Assembly (NCBI RefSeq): GCF_005405165.1
Contig: NZ_BJDN01000012.1
Location: 16,162-80,161 of the forward strand
Direction of reading: 5' to 3'
DNA length: 64,000 nucleotides
Source of the DNA: Loigolactobacillus binensis
GTDB taxonomy: Bacteria > Bacillota > Bacilli > Lactobacillales > Lactobacillaceae
Numbering within the stretch: the first letter of the stretch is position 1; every line of letters begins with the position of its first letter. Of this stretch, positions 38,732-47,751 are shown in pieces. A program made the translations under genes and the position numbers. Below the pieces are notes generated by a model. That model searched no databases. It was not told the DNA's origin and was given only the letters and a program-made list of their open reading frames with translations.

Positions 38732-39394
38732 CTATTTGTAATAACTGTAGTGCTGTTCAACTTTATTCTGTGCTAAGGTCAAAATCGCCGTTAACAACAG
38801 GTAGCCGATCCCAACTAACAGCAGCGGTAATAAGGTAACGTCGCGGGCAGTGGCCACATTCCCAGCCCGTAATAGATCGCCTAAACCGATCACATAGACT
38901 AAGGATGAATCCTTGACCAAATTAATGACTTCGTTACCGATCGACGGCAACACGATCTTCATGACCTGCGGCAACACGATCTTCTGCACGGTTTGCCAAT
39001 ACGTTAAGCGTAAAACTTTGGCACTTTCATATTGGCCGCGATCAATTGATTGTAAACCACCACGAAAGATTTCGGCCAAATAAGCGGCGTAGTTAATAAT
39101 AAAGGCAAATAAGGCGGCGTCATACCGTTGGAAAACAATGTGCACGATCGGTAACCCATAAAAAACAAAAATAAGTTGTAATAAAAGTGGCGTCCCGCGC
39201 ATGATCCACACATAAACCCCTAAAATATTGCGTAGCGGTTTAAACCGTGACGCTCGGCCTAACCCAACAATGATCCCCAACGGAATCGACCCAATCAACG
39301 TGAAAAAGAACAAGGATAGCGTCATTTTGATCCCATCAAATAAAGACGGCATGATCTGCCAAGCATAATGCCATTGTGCTGCTAAAATATTCAT
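38732..39394 (-). CDS. Polar amino-acid ABC transporter permease
   Basis: A 220-aa HisM/GlnP-type permease with about five membrane helices and the EAA loop (YESAKVLRLTYWQTVQKIVLPQVMKIVLPSIGNEVINLVKDSSLVYVIG is the coupling region, about residues 125-175). It is the first gene of the operon and lies just after the T-box. A homodimeric permease with one ATPase and one SBP matches TcyA-TcyB-TcyC-type cystine importers. Confidence 0.92.
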   Translation of the reverse strand: MNILAAQWHYAWQIMPSLFDGIKMTLSLFFFTLIGSIPLGIIVGLGRASRFKPLRNILGVYVWIMRGTPLLLQLIFVFYGLPIVHIVFQRYDAALFAFIINYAAYLAEIFRGGLQSIDRGQYESAKVLRLTYWQTVQKIVLPQVMKIVLPSIGNEVINLVKDSSLVYVIGLGDLLRAGNVATARDVTLLPLLLVGIGYLLLTAILTLAQNKVEQHYSYYK

Positions 39395-39436
39395 CTCAAC
39401 ATCCCCTTATGACTTAATCTTAAAAATAATTGCCCA

Positions 39437-39830
39437 ATAAAAAAGTCCCCGAAAACAAATCGTTTTCGAGGACGCAGTGCGTGGTTCCACCTCAATTTGT
39501 GCTGACCTTACGAGCAGCACCTCTAGTAGTCCACTCACAAATAAAAAAAGCCCACTTGAAGTCAAATAACTTCAAGAGGACGATTGATTTCGTGATTCCA
39601 CCTCTGTTTATACTGTTTTCACAAACAGCACCTCAGGTAGTTCTATGAACTACAGCAATAACGGGCTTTCCCGTGCGCGCCTAATCTGTTCAGCGCACAA
39701 CACTCGCAGACGTGTTTCGTTATACCCAACTATTTCTTCGCAGCAACCAGAAACTTTCTGTCAATTGAAATATAACTACTGTTCTGTTCAACGTTTCTTA
39801 TTTATGAGAATAAGATTAGCACATTTTAAT
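39437..39830 (-). promoter_or_regulatory. T-box leader (probably Cys) with tandem antiterminator/terminator modules
   Basis: The minus strand has one Stem I region (about 39690-39800) with a candidate TGC specifier near 39695, then two T-box cores: GGTGGAATCACG (39591-39603) with a terminator (stem 39555-39576, T7), and GGTGGAACCACG (39480-39492) with a second terminator (stem 39445-39473, T6). Both bulges are TGGA, which pairs with a discriminator U as in tRNA-Cys or tRNA-Gly. The cores, and the preceding element reading CTAC(C/T)(T/A)GAGGTGCTG, are each offset by 111 nt, indicating a tandem duplication. Confidence 0.85.
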
Positions 39831-39847
39831 CTTACTGTCAAACAGGC

Positions 39848-40645
39848 TTATTTTCGCCCGCCAAAAAGCCGTTGCCAAAAGCCGACCTTTTCTTCCTTGA
39901 TCGACATTAACGGAACTGTTTCACCTAAAATGCGCCGCGCAATATTGCGGTAGCCTTGACTAGCTAAATTTTTAGGGTCAAGTACAACGGGATCACCGTG
40001 ATTGGACGACGTGATCACACCATCGTCATCAAGAACGATCCCCAATAACGAAATTGATAAATGGCGGGTGATCTCATCAATATCCATCACGTCGCCTTCA
40101 TTCATCATATGTTGTCGAATGCGATTAATGATCAAGCGTGGTTCTTGCGCCATCTCGGCCTGCTCCAACAAACCGACCACCCGATCCGCGTCGCGTACTG
40201 CCGAAATTTCGGGTGTGGTCACCACGATCGCACAGTCTGCACCAGCGATCGCATTTTGAAATCCTTGTTCGATCCCTGCCGGACAATCCAAGATCACAAA
40301 ATCATAATCTTCCTTTAATTCATCGACAATGGCCTTAACTTCAGCAGGTACCAATGCGTCTTTGTCCGTATTCTGTGCCGCTGGTAATAAGTAGAGATTA
40401 TCTTCAAACCGTTTGTCCTTAACCAAGGCCTGGTGTAGCTTAGCGCGACCTTGGGCCACGTCGACAATATCATAAATAATGCGGTTTTCTAGACCTAAAA
40501 CCACATCCAAATTGCGTAGACCAATGTCAAGATCCATTAAACAAACTTTTTTATTTTGTAATGCTAATGCCGTTCCTAAATTAGCGCTGGTCGTTGTTTT
40601 ACCAACACCACCCTTACCGGATGTCACTACGATTGCCGTTCCCAT
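39848..40645 (-). CDS. minD: Septum-site determining ATPase MinD
   Basis: Deviant-Walker ATPase that recruits MinC to the membrane and keeps Z-rings from the poles. N-terminal SGKGGVGKTTTSANLG (deviant Walker A), DLDIGLRNLDVVLG and FVILDCPAGIEQG are present. The C-terminal amphipathic membrane-targeting helix (VGFWQRLFGGRK) is intact. Length 265 aa. It starts 3 nt after the minC stop. Confidence 0.96.
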   Translation of the reverse strand: MGTAIVVTSGKGGVGKTTTSANLGTALALQNKKVCLMDLDIGLRNLDVVLGLENRIIYDIVDVAQGRAKLHQALVKDKRFEDNLYLLPAAQNTDKDALVPAEVKAIVDELKEDYDFVILDCPAGIEQGFQNAIAGADCAIVVTTPEISAVRDADRVVGLLEQAEMAQEPRLIINRIRQHMMNEGDVMDIDEITRHLSISLLGIVLDDDGVITSSNHGDPVVLDPKNLASQGYRNIARRILGETVPLMSIKEEKVGFWQRLFGGRK

Positions 40646-40648
40646 ACG

Positions 40649-41329
40649 TTATGCCTCCCCAATCTTGTTGTATAACTTCGGACGAATCGTTTTGAGCTCA
40701 TCCAGATCACCATAATCAAGTAAATGTAGATCGTTAATGTAGGTCACGGAGCGCGGGGTAAATGTCTGATCGCTATCCGCCAAAATATCCACATTATCCG
40801 CGATCCGGACTTGAATGGCTTGACTCAGATCACCGACCACGATCGCCGTTTCCTGATCAGGATAACCGGCGTGGATCACACCTTCAATTGTACCGATCAC
40901 ATAAACACTGCCGGTTGCCCGCAAAATACCGCCTCGATGCACCGCGCCAATAAACAAAACATCGCCATCAATTTTGACTTCTTGGCCGCTGCGGATCACT
41001 AACCGGCTAGTATGCAAACTGTCTTGCTCTTTCCATTCTTGCGCGGCAGCACGGGTCATCACCCCGGACTCGATCTGCTCTACTCTAAATTGCGGATACT
41101 GTTCGATCAAAGCCTGAATTTTTTGTTTTTCTTCATCAGTCAATAAGCGATTCTCAGTATCAATTTTAAAGCCTACGATTTTTTCATCCGGTTGGGCCTG
41201 ATCGGCGCGTTCCTGATTTAATTTAGCAAATAACGCGCTTAATTCTGCGATGATTTCGGTAAACCCACCATTTTGTTTTAAGGTTAGCTGATAGCCACCC
41301 TGATGTCCCTTTAAAACCACATAATGCAT
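40649..41329 (-). CDS. minC: Septum-site determining protein MinC
   Basis: Inhibitor of FtsZ assembly, activated by MinD. A variable N-terminal domain (1-105) is followed by the C-terminal beta-helix GQEVKIDGDVLFIGAVHRGGILRATGSVYVIGTIEGVIHAGYP. Length 226 aa from ATG 41329, 8 nt after GGGAG; the frame opens three codons earlier at a GTG overlapping that site. Lactobacilli carrying minCD next to mreBCD, as here, follow the Bacillus arrangement. Confidence 0.94.
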   Translation of the reverse strand: MHYVVLKGHQGGYQLTLKQNGGFTEIIAELSALFAKLNQERADQAQPDEKIVGFKIDTENRLLTDEEKQKIQALIEQYPQFRVEQIESGVMTRAAAQEWKEQDSLHTSRLVIRSGQEVKIDGDVLFIGAVHRGGILRATGSVYVIGTIEGVIHAGYPDQETAIVVGDLSQAIQVRIADNVDILADSDQTFTPRSVTYINDLHLLDYGDLDELKTIRPKLYNKIGEA

Positions 41330-41537
41330 GATTGCCACTCCCTAGTCGCCACAATTACCTAAATTTTAGCATAACGCTTAAAATATGTCGCACAAGGCGG
41401 TTAATTACTGCCCCGCAAAAACAGGCTCGTACAAACCAAACCCAAATAAGTGCAGAAAGCTACTTTTTTTACGCCACGCTTACCGCCCGGTTTATTGCAA
41501 AGTGCTACTTAAAATAGTTTCAAGCCAGTTCTTAGTT

Positions 41538-42059
41538 TCAATACACCGCATCGATTTTACTGATCAATTGGCGTAATGGAAAATATAAAAAGATAAACAA
41601 GACTAGATTCAACGCCAAGGTGGGGCCTAAAATATTAGGAATGAAATCACTAAGCGCCATGGTCGTCTGCCCCATAAATGTATTCATGCCGTAAACAAAG
41701 CTTTCCAAAACCGTTAGATCGATCAAATAGATCGCCCCGATCACCAGTGGTGCCGGCGTAAAGAACTGCGCGATCCACCGCGTCAGAAAAATCATCAGCG
41801 GAAATAAAAACATATATACGCCTAAAATACCAGTATAAAAGCTGTCGTAGAAAAGTCCTAAAATCAAGGCCACCGTCACTAAATGATCGAAATGGGGCGC
41901 AAAGAAATAAACTAAAACAAACCCTAACACCGTTAAACGAATGATCATCGTATTGGGGAATTGATGAAAAAGGCCTTGAAAAGCATAACTCAATGAACCG
42001 TCAAATAGCATTAAAACACTTAATAAAACGATCACCCAAGTTTTTTCTCGTACCCGCAT
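41538..42059 (-). CDS. mreD: Rod-shape determining protein MreD
   Basis: A 173-aa integral membrane protein with about five helices, part of the elongasome with MreB/MreC and RodA-PBP2. Sequence conservation is low; the call rests on length, hydrophobic pattern (including FVLVYFFAPHFDHLVTVALILGLFYDSFYTGILGVYMF) and position directly after mreC (stop and start adjacent, TAGATG). The 199-nt gap to minC contains no obvious terminator. Confidence 0.93.
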   Translation of the reverse strand: MRVREKTWVIVLLSVLMLFDGSLSYAFQGLFHQFPNTMIIRLTVLGFVLVYFFAPHFDHLVTVALILGLFYDSFYTGILGVYMFLFPLMIFLTRWIAQFFTPAPLVIGAIYLIDLTVLESFVYGMNTFMGQTTMALSDFIPNILGPTLALNLVLFIFLYFPLRQLISKIDAVY

Positions 42060-42917
42060 CTAATCACCCGCCATTTGTCGTTTGATCACGGTAACAACCG
42101 TAAAATCATCTAGATCAACTGCTGGCTTGATCTCCAGAGATAACGCCAAACCATAATCATCGTGTTTGACTTTAGTTACTTTACCGATAAATAACCCCCG
42201 CGGTGTCAAGCCACCTAAGCCGGAAGTTTGCACGGTATCACCAACTTTGATCTTGGCGTCTGAATTTAATTGACCCATTTTCAATTCGCTAGTGGCCTGG
42301 TCATAACCGGTGATAATCCCATTAGCTGTTCCATCACTGGTGATGACTTCCGCAGCAAACCGATTAGCCGACTGATTATCCGTGGTGATCAATTCAACTT
42401 TTGAGTTGGTGCTATTGACTTCGACCACCCGCCCAATCAAACCAGAACCAGCCATCACCGGCATATTTTTCTTGATCCCGGCTAAGCTTCCTTTGTTGAT
42501 CACCAAATTATTTTGCCAGTTTGCTGGCGAACGGGTCAAAACGGCCGCATTGATCTGTGAATAATCGGTTAAGGTTTTATCTAATTTCAATTGTTTTTTT
42601 AATTCTTTGTTTTCACTTTGTAAAGTTCCCACCTGCGTTTTGGTTTGCGCCAAATCATCTAGTTGGGCCTTTAATTTAGTATTCTCTTCATAAGTATTGA
42701 TCAAATTAGAAACCGCAGCAAAACTATTTTTTACGCCGTTAGTCGGCAAAGCCACGACCCGATCCACCACGCCGATCACATCATTACCAAACCGTTGCAC
42801 TAGCGGTGGTGTTTTATCACTATTACGAACACTAACCGAAAACGCCATTAAGCCCATGCTGATGATAATTGCGATCATAACAATGATTAGTTTTCGATTT
42901 GAGAAAAATTTCTGCAT
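42060..42917 (-). CDS. mreC: Rod-shape determining protein MreC
   Basis: A 285-aa bitopic protein: one N-terminal membrane helix (LIIVMIAIIISMGLMAFSV), a periplasm-side coiled coil (about residues 65-110), then the two beta-barrel domains starting AVLTRSPANWQNNLVINKG with GLIGRVVEV and LTPRGLFIGKVTKV. It scaffolds the elongation complex outside the membrane. ATG 42917 has TGGAGG. The 181-nt gap to mreB carries a small CGCC/GGCG hairpin (about 42971-42986) but no clear terminator. Confidence 0.95.
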   Translation of the reverse strand: MQKFFSNRKLIIVMIAIIISMGLMAFSVSVRNSDKTPPLVQRFGNDVIGVVDRVVALPTNGVKNSFAAVSNLINTYEENTKLKAQLDDLAQTKTQVGTLQSENKELKKQLKLDKTLTDYSQINAAVLTRSPANWQNNLVINKGSLAGIKKNMPVMAGSGLIGRVVEVNSTNSKVELITTDNQSANRFAAEVITSDGTANGIITGYDQATSELKMGQLNSDAKIKVGDTVQTSGLGGLTPRGLFIGKVTKVKHDDYGLALSLEIKPAVDLDDFTVVTVIKRQMAGD

Positions 42918-43098
42918 AGGGCGACCTCCAACAATTTACCTAGCAAATACAAGTCTTAGCTGACAATATTAATCGCCGAAAATGGCGAGGATTCAACCAA
43001 TCTTCAGCGACTAATTAGACTCTTCTAACTTTATTAAGGTGTAGCTTAACACTATTTTTAATGCCATGTTGCCAACAAATTTAGCTAATACGCACTAA

Positions 43099-44103
43099 TT
43101 AGCGTTTCTTCATAATGTCGATATTTTTCAATGATTCGCCAGTGCCAATAGCGACACAGTCCAATGGTGCTTGCGCCACAAAAACTGGCACCTTAGTCGC
43201 ATCCGCGATCACTTCTGGTAGGTTCTTCAACATGGCACCACCGCCAGTTAAAACGATCCCGTGGTCGATCACATCCGCAGCAATTTCTGGCGAAGTCTCT
43301 TCCAAGGTTTCTTTGATCGCCGTGATGATCTCACTGACAACTTCTTGCAAGGCCTTAGCGATATCTTCCGCAGCGATATCGACCGTTTTCGGTAGACCAG
43401 AGATCAGATCACGGCCCCGAACAGTCATGCCATCAATATCGGCCGCCTTTTCTAATGAAGCAGAGCCGATCTGCATTTTAACATCTTCCGCAGTTCGTTC
43501 ACCGATCAGTAAATTAAAGTTTTGGCGAATATAATAAATAACCGCCTCATCAAACTTGTCACCAGCCATCCGAATCGAACGGCTAGAAACGATCCCACCG
43601 AGTGAGATCGTCGCCACATCGGTGGTGCCGCCACCAATATCGACCACCATACTACCAGTTGGGTCCATAACCGGTAAGCCGGCCCCAATTGCAGCCGCAA
43701 AAGGTTCCTCGATCACGTAAGCATCACGTGCTCCTGCCACCCGGGTCGCGTCGATCACGGCCCGCTTTTCAACTTCAGTCACACCACTGGGGACACAAAC
43801 CATGACGTAGGGTTTACCGGCGCCACGACCTTGTGATTTTTCCATAAAGTATTTCATCATCGCTGCTGTCGTATCATAATCAGCAATGACGCCATCTTTC
43901 ATCGGTCGGATCGCCACAATACTGCCTGGCGTCCGCCCGATCATATCACGTGCTTCGGTACCGACAGCGACCACTTCACCAGTCTTAGTATTCTTGGCGA
44001 CAACTGATGGTTCCCGGAGCACGATTCCTTTACCATCAATATAAACCAATGTATTGGCTGTTCCGAGGTCAATTCCAATATTCTTTGTGCCTAATCCGAA
44101 CAC
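43099..44103 (-). CDS. mreB: Rod-shape determining protein MreB
   Basis: Actin-like filament ATPase that directs lateral wall synthesis. N-terminal [14 protein letters not shown], phosphate-2 motif [14 protein letters not shown] (about residue 160) and [17 protein letters not shown] are intact; length 334 aa. The start is GTG 44103, 8 nt after GAAGGAGAG; the frame opens six codons earlier at a TTG inside that region. It has two upstream promoters and heads the mreBCD-minCD run. Confidence 0.97.
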   Translation of the reverse strand: MFGLGTKNIGIDLGTANTLVYIDGKGIVLREPSVVAKNTKTGEVVAVGTEARDMIGRTPGSIVAIRPMKDGVIADYDTTAAMMKYFMEKSQGRGAGKPYVMVCVPSGVTEVEKRAVIDATRVAGARDAYVIEEPFAAAIGAGLPVMDPTGSMVVDIGGGTTDVATISLGGIVSSRSIRMAGDKFDEAVIYYIRQNFNLLIGERTAEDVKMQIGSASLEKAADIDGMTVRGRDLISGLPKTVDIAAEDIAKALQEVVSEIITAIKETLEETSPEIAADVIDHGIVLTGGGAMLKNLPEVIADATKVPVFVAQAPLDCVAIGTGESLKNIDIMKKR

Positions 44104-44196
44104 AGCGTCTCTCTCCTTCAAATTCAGCGATATTTCATACCATTCAGCAGTGAATAGCTTTTAAATGCTTTAGCATCTCCGTTTGTAGATAAAGGA

Positions 44197-44202
44197 ATTA
44201 TA
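44197..44202 (-). promoter_or_regulatory. Proximal -10 element of mreB
   Basis: Perfect minus-strand TATAAT at 44197-44202 about 95 nt before the mreB start. The -35 is poor (TTTGTA with a 16-nt spacer). Confidence 0.6.
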
Positions 44203-44241
44203 ACACACTTATTTCCGATACAAAATGCTTTAACATCTACT

Positions 44242-44269
44242 AATCTATCATACCGAATAATCACGTCAA
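44242..44269 (-). promoter_or_regulatory. Distal promoter of mreB
   Basis: Minus-strand TTGACG (44264-44269), 16-nt spacer, TAGATT (44242-44247). Together with the proximal TATAAT it suggests tandem promoters. A 16-nt direct repeat (AAATGCTTTARCATCT) at 44164-44179 and 44223-44238 brackets the proximal -10. Nothing recognisable was seen in 44285-44500. Confidence 0.55.
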
Positions 44270-44499
44270 TGATAAGGGCTTTTGGAAACTTAACCCTTTT
44301 TTAGAAACTTATTGATGGGTCAAGCCCCAGCAGTTCAGATCCCCCTAGACAAAAATAGTGGCCGCTTAGCACTACCTAGAACTGACTAGTTGGCGGTTTT
44401 GCCCAACGCACTGACCGGCGCTGAATTGAACCACGGCAAGCACCAAACTGCTTGGAAACTAATTTTAAAAATCGGTGGTGTTAAGCCACCTTTGCGCCA

Positions 44500-44530
44500 A
44501 CAAAAAAACAACATCAAAATTGATGTTGTT
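44500..44530 (-). terminator. Terminator after the cold-shock gene
   Basis: A 10-bp stem (44507-44516 with 44521-44530), followed on the minus strand by T7, 15 nt after the csp stop. Confidence 0.88.
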
Positions 44531-44544
44531 TCGTATTTGCCTGA

Positions 44545-44745
44545 TTAAGCTTTAACGACGTTAACCGCTTGTGGGCCCCGGTCGCTTTCTTCAATATCAA
44601 AAGTTACCGCTTGGCCTTCTTCAAGCGTTTTAAAACCTTCTCCTTGGATCGCTGAAAAATGAACGAAGACATCGCTCCCATTTTCGCGCGAAATAAAACC
44701 AAAACCCTTTTCAGGATTGAACCATTTAACTGTACCTTGTTCCAT
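44545..44745 (-). CDS. Cold-shock protein (CspA family)
   Basis: A 66-aa single-stranded nucleic-acid-binding OB-fold protein, acting as RNA chaperone. RNP1 KGFGFI and RNP2 VFVHF are exact; start [16 protein letters not shown] is the family N-terminus. ATG 44745 has GGAGG; the longer 97-aa frame runs back through the leader. The transcript leader is about 110 nt, as is usual for cold-inducible csp genes. It is monocistronic. Confidence 0.97.
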   Translation of the reverse strand: MEQGTVKWFNPEKGFGFISRENGSDVFVHFSAIQGEGFKTLEEGQAVTFDIEESDRGPQAVNVVKA

Positions 44746-44860
44746 AAGTAAAAATCCTCCTCGTGCCTTAGACACTCTTTTTTTGTGTAATTCTGATTGG
44801 TACGATGGGGAAAGTTTATTAATGAAACTTTGAGCCATTACCTAACAAAAATACGTATTA

Positions 44861-44889
44861 ATTTTACCATGATACCGGTTTAATAACAA
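44861..44889 (-). promoter_or_regulatory. Promoter of the cold-shock gene
   Basis: Minus-strand TTGTTA (44884-44889), 17-nt spacer, TAAAAT (44861-44866) with TGG before it. It implies a 5' leader of about 110 nt that could hold a temperature-responsive fold. Confidence 0.78.
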
Positions 44890-44897
44890 GTATTGCC

Positions 44898-45575
44898 CTA
44901 AAGGTCACCGCGTTCTTTTAAGCTACTGTATTGCTTGTGGCCCACGATCAAATGATCCAAACATTCAATCCCCAGCAGCTCGCCACAACTGGCGACGCGC
45001 TGCGTAAATTTCAGGTCATAATTCGACGGCTCCGTTTGCCCGCTGGGATGATTGTGCACTAAAATAAACCGGGCCGCCGCTAATTGTAAACCGTAAGCAA
45101 ATATTTCCCGCGGGTGGGCCACCGAAGCATTCAGCGTGCCACGGAAAAGTTCCTGCTCCTTGATAATCTGATTCTTAGTATCCAAATAAATGGCCAGTAA
45201 GTGTTCCTGGCGACAACCCGCAAACCGCTTGGCCATTAACTCACCGATCTGCTGACTGGAAGCAATCGTGCCAAAACGAAGTTGCGCCGCCAACTGACTA
45301 CGGCGGCCTAGCTCTAAAGCCGCCTGTAATTCAATGGCCTTAGTTTGGCCGATCCCCTTGATCTGCTCTAACTCAGTGATCTTGGCCCGGCTTAGACTGG
45401 CCAGTTGGGGATAGGCCTGCAAAAGCTGCTGCGCAACGTCCATAACCGGTAATTGCTTGGTGCCGGTCCGTAATAAAATCGCCAATAATTGTTGATCAGT
45501 CAAACTAGTCGCGCCGGCAGATAATAATTGTTCTCGCGGTTGCCACTGGGCCGCCGCACTTTTTAAGGCTAACAT
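44898..45575 (-). CDS. radC: RadC family JAB1/MPN-domain protein
   Basis: A 225-aa protein with an N-terminal helix-hairpin-helix region (LEQIKGIGQTKAIELQAALELG) and a C-terminal metalloprotease-like JAMM motif: Glu in the preceding strand and HNHPSGQTEPSNYD. RadC was once linked to DNA repair, but its function is unclear. It ends an apparent folC-HAD-radC minus-strand group; a 68-nt gap separates it from the HAD gene. Confidence 0.93.
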   Translation of the reverse strand: MLALKSAAAQWQPREQLLSAGATSLTDQQLLAILLRTGTKQLPVMDVAQQLLQAYPQLASLSRAKITELEQIKGIGQTKAIELQAALELGRRSQLAAQLRFGTIASSQQIGELMAKRFAGCRQEHLLAIYLDTKNQIIKEQELFRGTLNASVAHPREIFAYGLQLAAARFILVHNHPSGQTEPSNYDLKFTQRVASCGELLGIECLDHLIVGHKQYSSLKERGDL

Positions 45576-45643
45576 GAGCTGACTCCCTCGCTGATTAAGA
45601 TTAAACGTTAAATTAACCGTCTATTCTTAAGCTACGCAAAGCA

Positions 45644-46303
45644 TCAACAATTTTGCTTGATGAAATCACGTACCGCAAAAAGATCGGGTAGGATTTCTAA
45701 CGCCAACGCTTGGGTCTCCGCCGTTGGCTGAACTAGATCAGGCACAATGATGCAGGGGATCCCCGAAGCGTGGGCTGCTAATAAACCATTCCGGGAATCT
45801 TCCAACACCAAAGTCGCCGCAGCAGGCGTGCCTATAGTTGCCCGTGCCTTCTCGAAGAGATCTGGCGCCGGTTTTCCTTTAGCAACATCATCCATAGCGA
45901 TAATTTCAGGAAAACGATCCACTAATTGCGTAGCCGTTAGAAAATCACTGATCTTCGTTTTATAATTACTGGAAGCGATGATCTTCGTGATCTGTTGCTG
46001 GTCTAAATAAGCCAATAAAGCATCTAACCCCGGCTTTTTTTCCAACTCCCCGCGCTGGATCGCTGCTTCGATCTGCTGATAAGTTAACTGCATAAATTCC
46101 TGCGCCTGGTCTGGCCCACCGAAGGCCTCACCAAAAAATTTGACCAGATCTTCATCCGAAGCGCCAATAAAGCGTTCATAATAATCATCGGCGTACGGCA
46201 ACTTCATTTGGGCGGCTGCCGCTAAATTAGCTTGATAGTAAAGCTTTTCCGAATCAAACATCAAGCCGTCCATATCAAAAATAACCCCTTGTACTTTCAT
46301 CAT
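45644..46303 (-). CDS. HAD superfamily hydrolase, beta-phosphoglucomutase-like
   Basis: A 219-aa subfamily I HAD phosphatase. Motif I DMDGLMFDSE with nucleophile Asp, motif II IASSNYKTK, motif III Lys in KGKPAPDLFEKA and motif IV LVLEDSRNGLLAA are intact; a helical cap follows motif I. Substrate is unknown (sugar phosphate or nucleotide). It starts at ATG 46303 or the next ATG 46300, with GAGG overlapping the folC stop, so it is coupled to folC. Confidence 0.88.
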   Translation of the reverse strand: MMKVQGVIFDMDGLMFDSEKLYYQANLAAAAQMKLPYADDYYERFIGASDEDLVKFFGEAFGGPDQAQEFMQLTYQQIEAAIQRGELEKKPGLDALLAYLDQQQITKIIASSNYKTKISDFLTATQLVDRFPEIIAMDDVAKGKPAPDLFEKARATIGTPAAATLVLEDSRNGLLAAHASGIPCIIVPDLVQPTAETQALALEILPDLFAVRDFIKQNC

Positions 46304-46309
46304 CAGTCC

Positions 46310-47614
46310 TCAACTTTCAAAATAATGGCGTACTTCAGAAACAAAATAAAGTGATCCCGTTAACAACAGCATATCGTCAGCCGATGCTTCTTGCAAGACG
46401 GCTTGTAAGGCAGTTGGCCAATTCTGATAAACCGGCAACTCTTGCTGACTGGCCTGCGCCAGATCTGTCACCGCAGCGACGCGGGAATTACCCGTAAATT
46501 GGGTCAAAACTAAATGGACATTCGGTAGCCGCTCCAAAATCGCTAACATTTTCGCAGTGGCCTTATCTTTCAAAGCGGCAAAAATAATATAAATTTCTAA
46601 CTGACTAAAATTAGCCTGTAAGGTGGCGGCTAACGCGCGCATCGCCGGCTCATTATGGGCACCGTCCAAAACGATCAAGGGTTGCTCGTTGATCTTCTCT
46701 AGTCGGCCTAACCATTTCGCATGGGCCAAGCCATTTTTGATGGTTTTAGCCGTGGTTGTTTGGTGTAATTGTTGCAACGCCAAAATAAAGGCGGTGATCG
46801 CCACCGCTGCGTTATCGATCTGATAATCACCGAGCATTGGCAAAGTAAGCCCTTTAATATTAAATCCTAACCCAGTGAAATCAAAGGTTTCGCCCCAAGT
46901 GGCTAGTGCTTGGTGCCGACTGGTGGTAAAGTCCGTGGCCAAAAGATATTGCCGACTGTGTTGGCGCTGCGCGGTGGCGGTGACCACCGCTTGGGCCGCA
47001 GCCGGTAAACGCCCCGTCACCACAGGCCGACCGGCTTTGATAATGCCGGCCTTGTGCGTCGCGATCGCTGCTAAAGTATCACCAAGTAACGCCATATGAT
47101 CATAACCAACGGTGGTGATCACGGAAACCAACGGGGTGATCACGTTGGTCGCATCCGTCAAGCCGCCGATGCCGACTTCAATAATGGCCAGATCCAGTGG
47201 CTGCGCGGCAAAATAAACCAGCATCAATAAAGTAACAAATTCAAATTCGGTGATCTGATCAGCAGGATCTGCAGCGTCTAAGGCCGCCACCTGTGGCCCA
47301 ACCTGATTAACTAAGGCCAACAAAGCGGCGTCGCTGATCGGAGTGCCATCAATGCTGATCCGTTCATTAAAACGCATTAAAAATGGCGACGTAAACGTGC
47401 CTACCGTCATCCCTTGCGCGTTGGCCAAATAACGCAGATCATTGACGACGGAGCCTTTGCCATTGGTACCCGCAACGTGGAGCGCCGTTATTTTACGCTC
47501 GGGATGACCAAAAGCCGCCACCGCCCGCTGCATGCGCTTTAAACTACCTTCTTTATGCATTTTTGGTCGACTGTGAATTTTAGTTAAAGCAATTTGATAA
47601 TTTTCTGCGTACAT
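46310..47614 (-). CDS. folC: Folylpolyglutamate/dihydrofolate synthase
   Basis: ATP-dependent ligase adding glutamate to folates (and, in bifunctional forms, to dihydropteroate). The ATP loop VAGTNGKGSVVNDL (about residue 48), the region TSPFLMRFNERI and the C-terminal DGAHNEPAMRAL are present; length 434 aa. It follows valS in the same direction, as in many Firmicutes, but a terminator and an overlapping extended -10 promoter separate the two. Confidence 0.95.
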   Translation of the reverse strand: MYAENYQIALTKIHSRPKMHKEGSLKRMQRAVAAFGHPERKITALHVAGTNGKGSVVNDLRYLANAQGMTVGTFTSPFLMRFNERISIDGTPISDAALLALVNQVGPQVAALDAADPADQITEFEFVTLLMLVYFAAQPLDLAIIEVGIGGLTDATNVITPLVSVITTVGYDHMALLGDTLAAIATHKAGIIKAGRPVVTGRLPAAAQAVVTATAQRQHSRQYLLATDFTTSRHQALATWGETFDFTGLGFNIKGLTLPMLGDYQIDNAAVAITAFILALQQLHQTTTAKTIKNGLAHAKWLGRLEKINEQPLIVLDGAHNEPAMRALAATLQANFSQLEIYIIFAALKDKATAKMLAILERLPNVHLVLTQFTGNSRVAAVTDLAQASQQELPVYQNWPTALQAVLQEASADDMLLLTGSLYFVSEVRHYFES

Positions 47615-47707
47615 AACTTCGCCACTTTCACTTTTAACTGTTATTTGCCGCTAATTAAGCAGGCAGGCCCCCTAATTTAAACGGCCAACAGTTGGTATTA
47701 TTTTCCA

Positions 47708-47741
47708 GTATAGCAAAAAAGAAGCCTAAATTCAGGCTTCT
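47708..47741 (-). terminator. valS terminator overlapping the folC promoter
   Basis: On the minus strand AGAAGCCT/AGGCTTCT (47720-47741) is followed by T6. The tail runs directly into TGC-TATACT (47708-47716), an extended -10 promoter that would start folC transcription. Confidence 0.8.
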
Positions 47742-47751
47742 CATTAAGGGA

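Noticed and set aside
39430..39953. Plus-strand ORFs of 72 and 102 codons near 39.4-39.9 kb
   Set aside because: They lie antisense to the T-box leader and to the end of minD and lack ribosome-binding sites.
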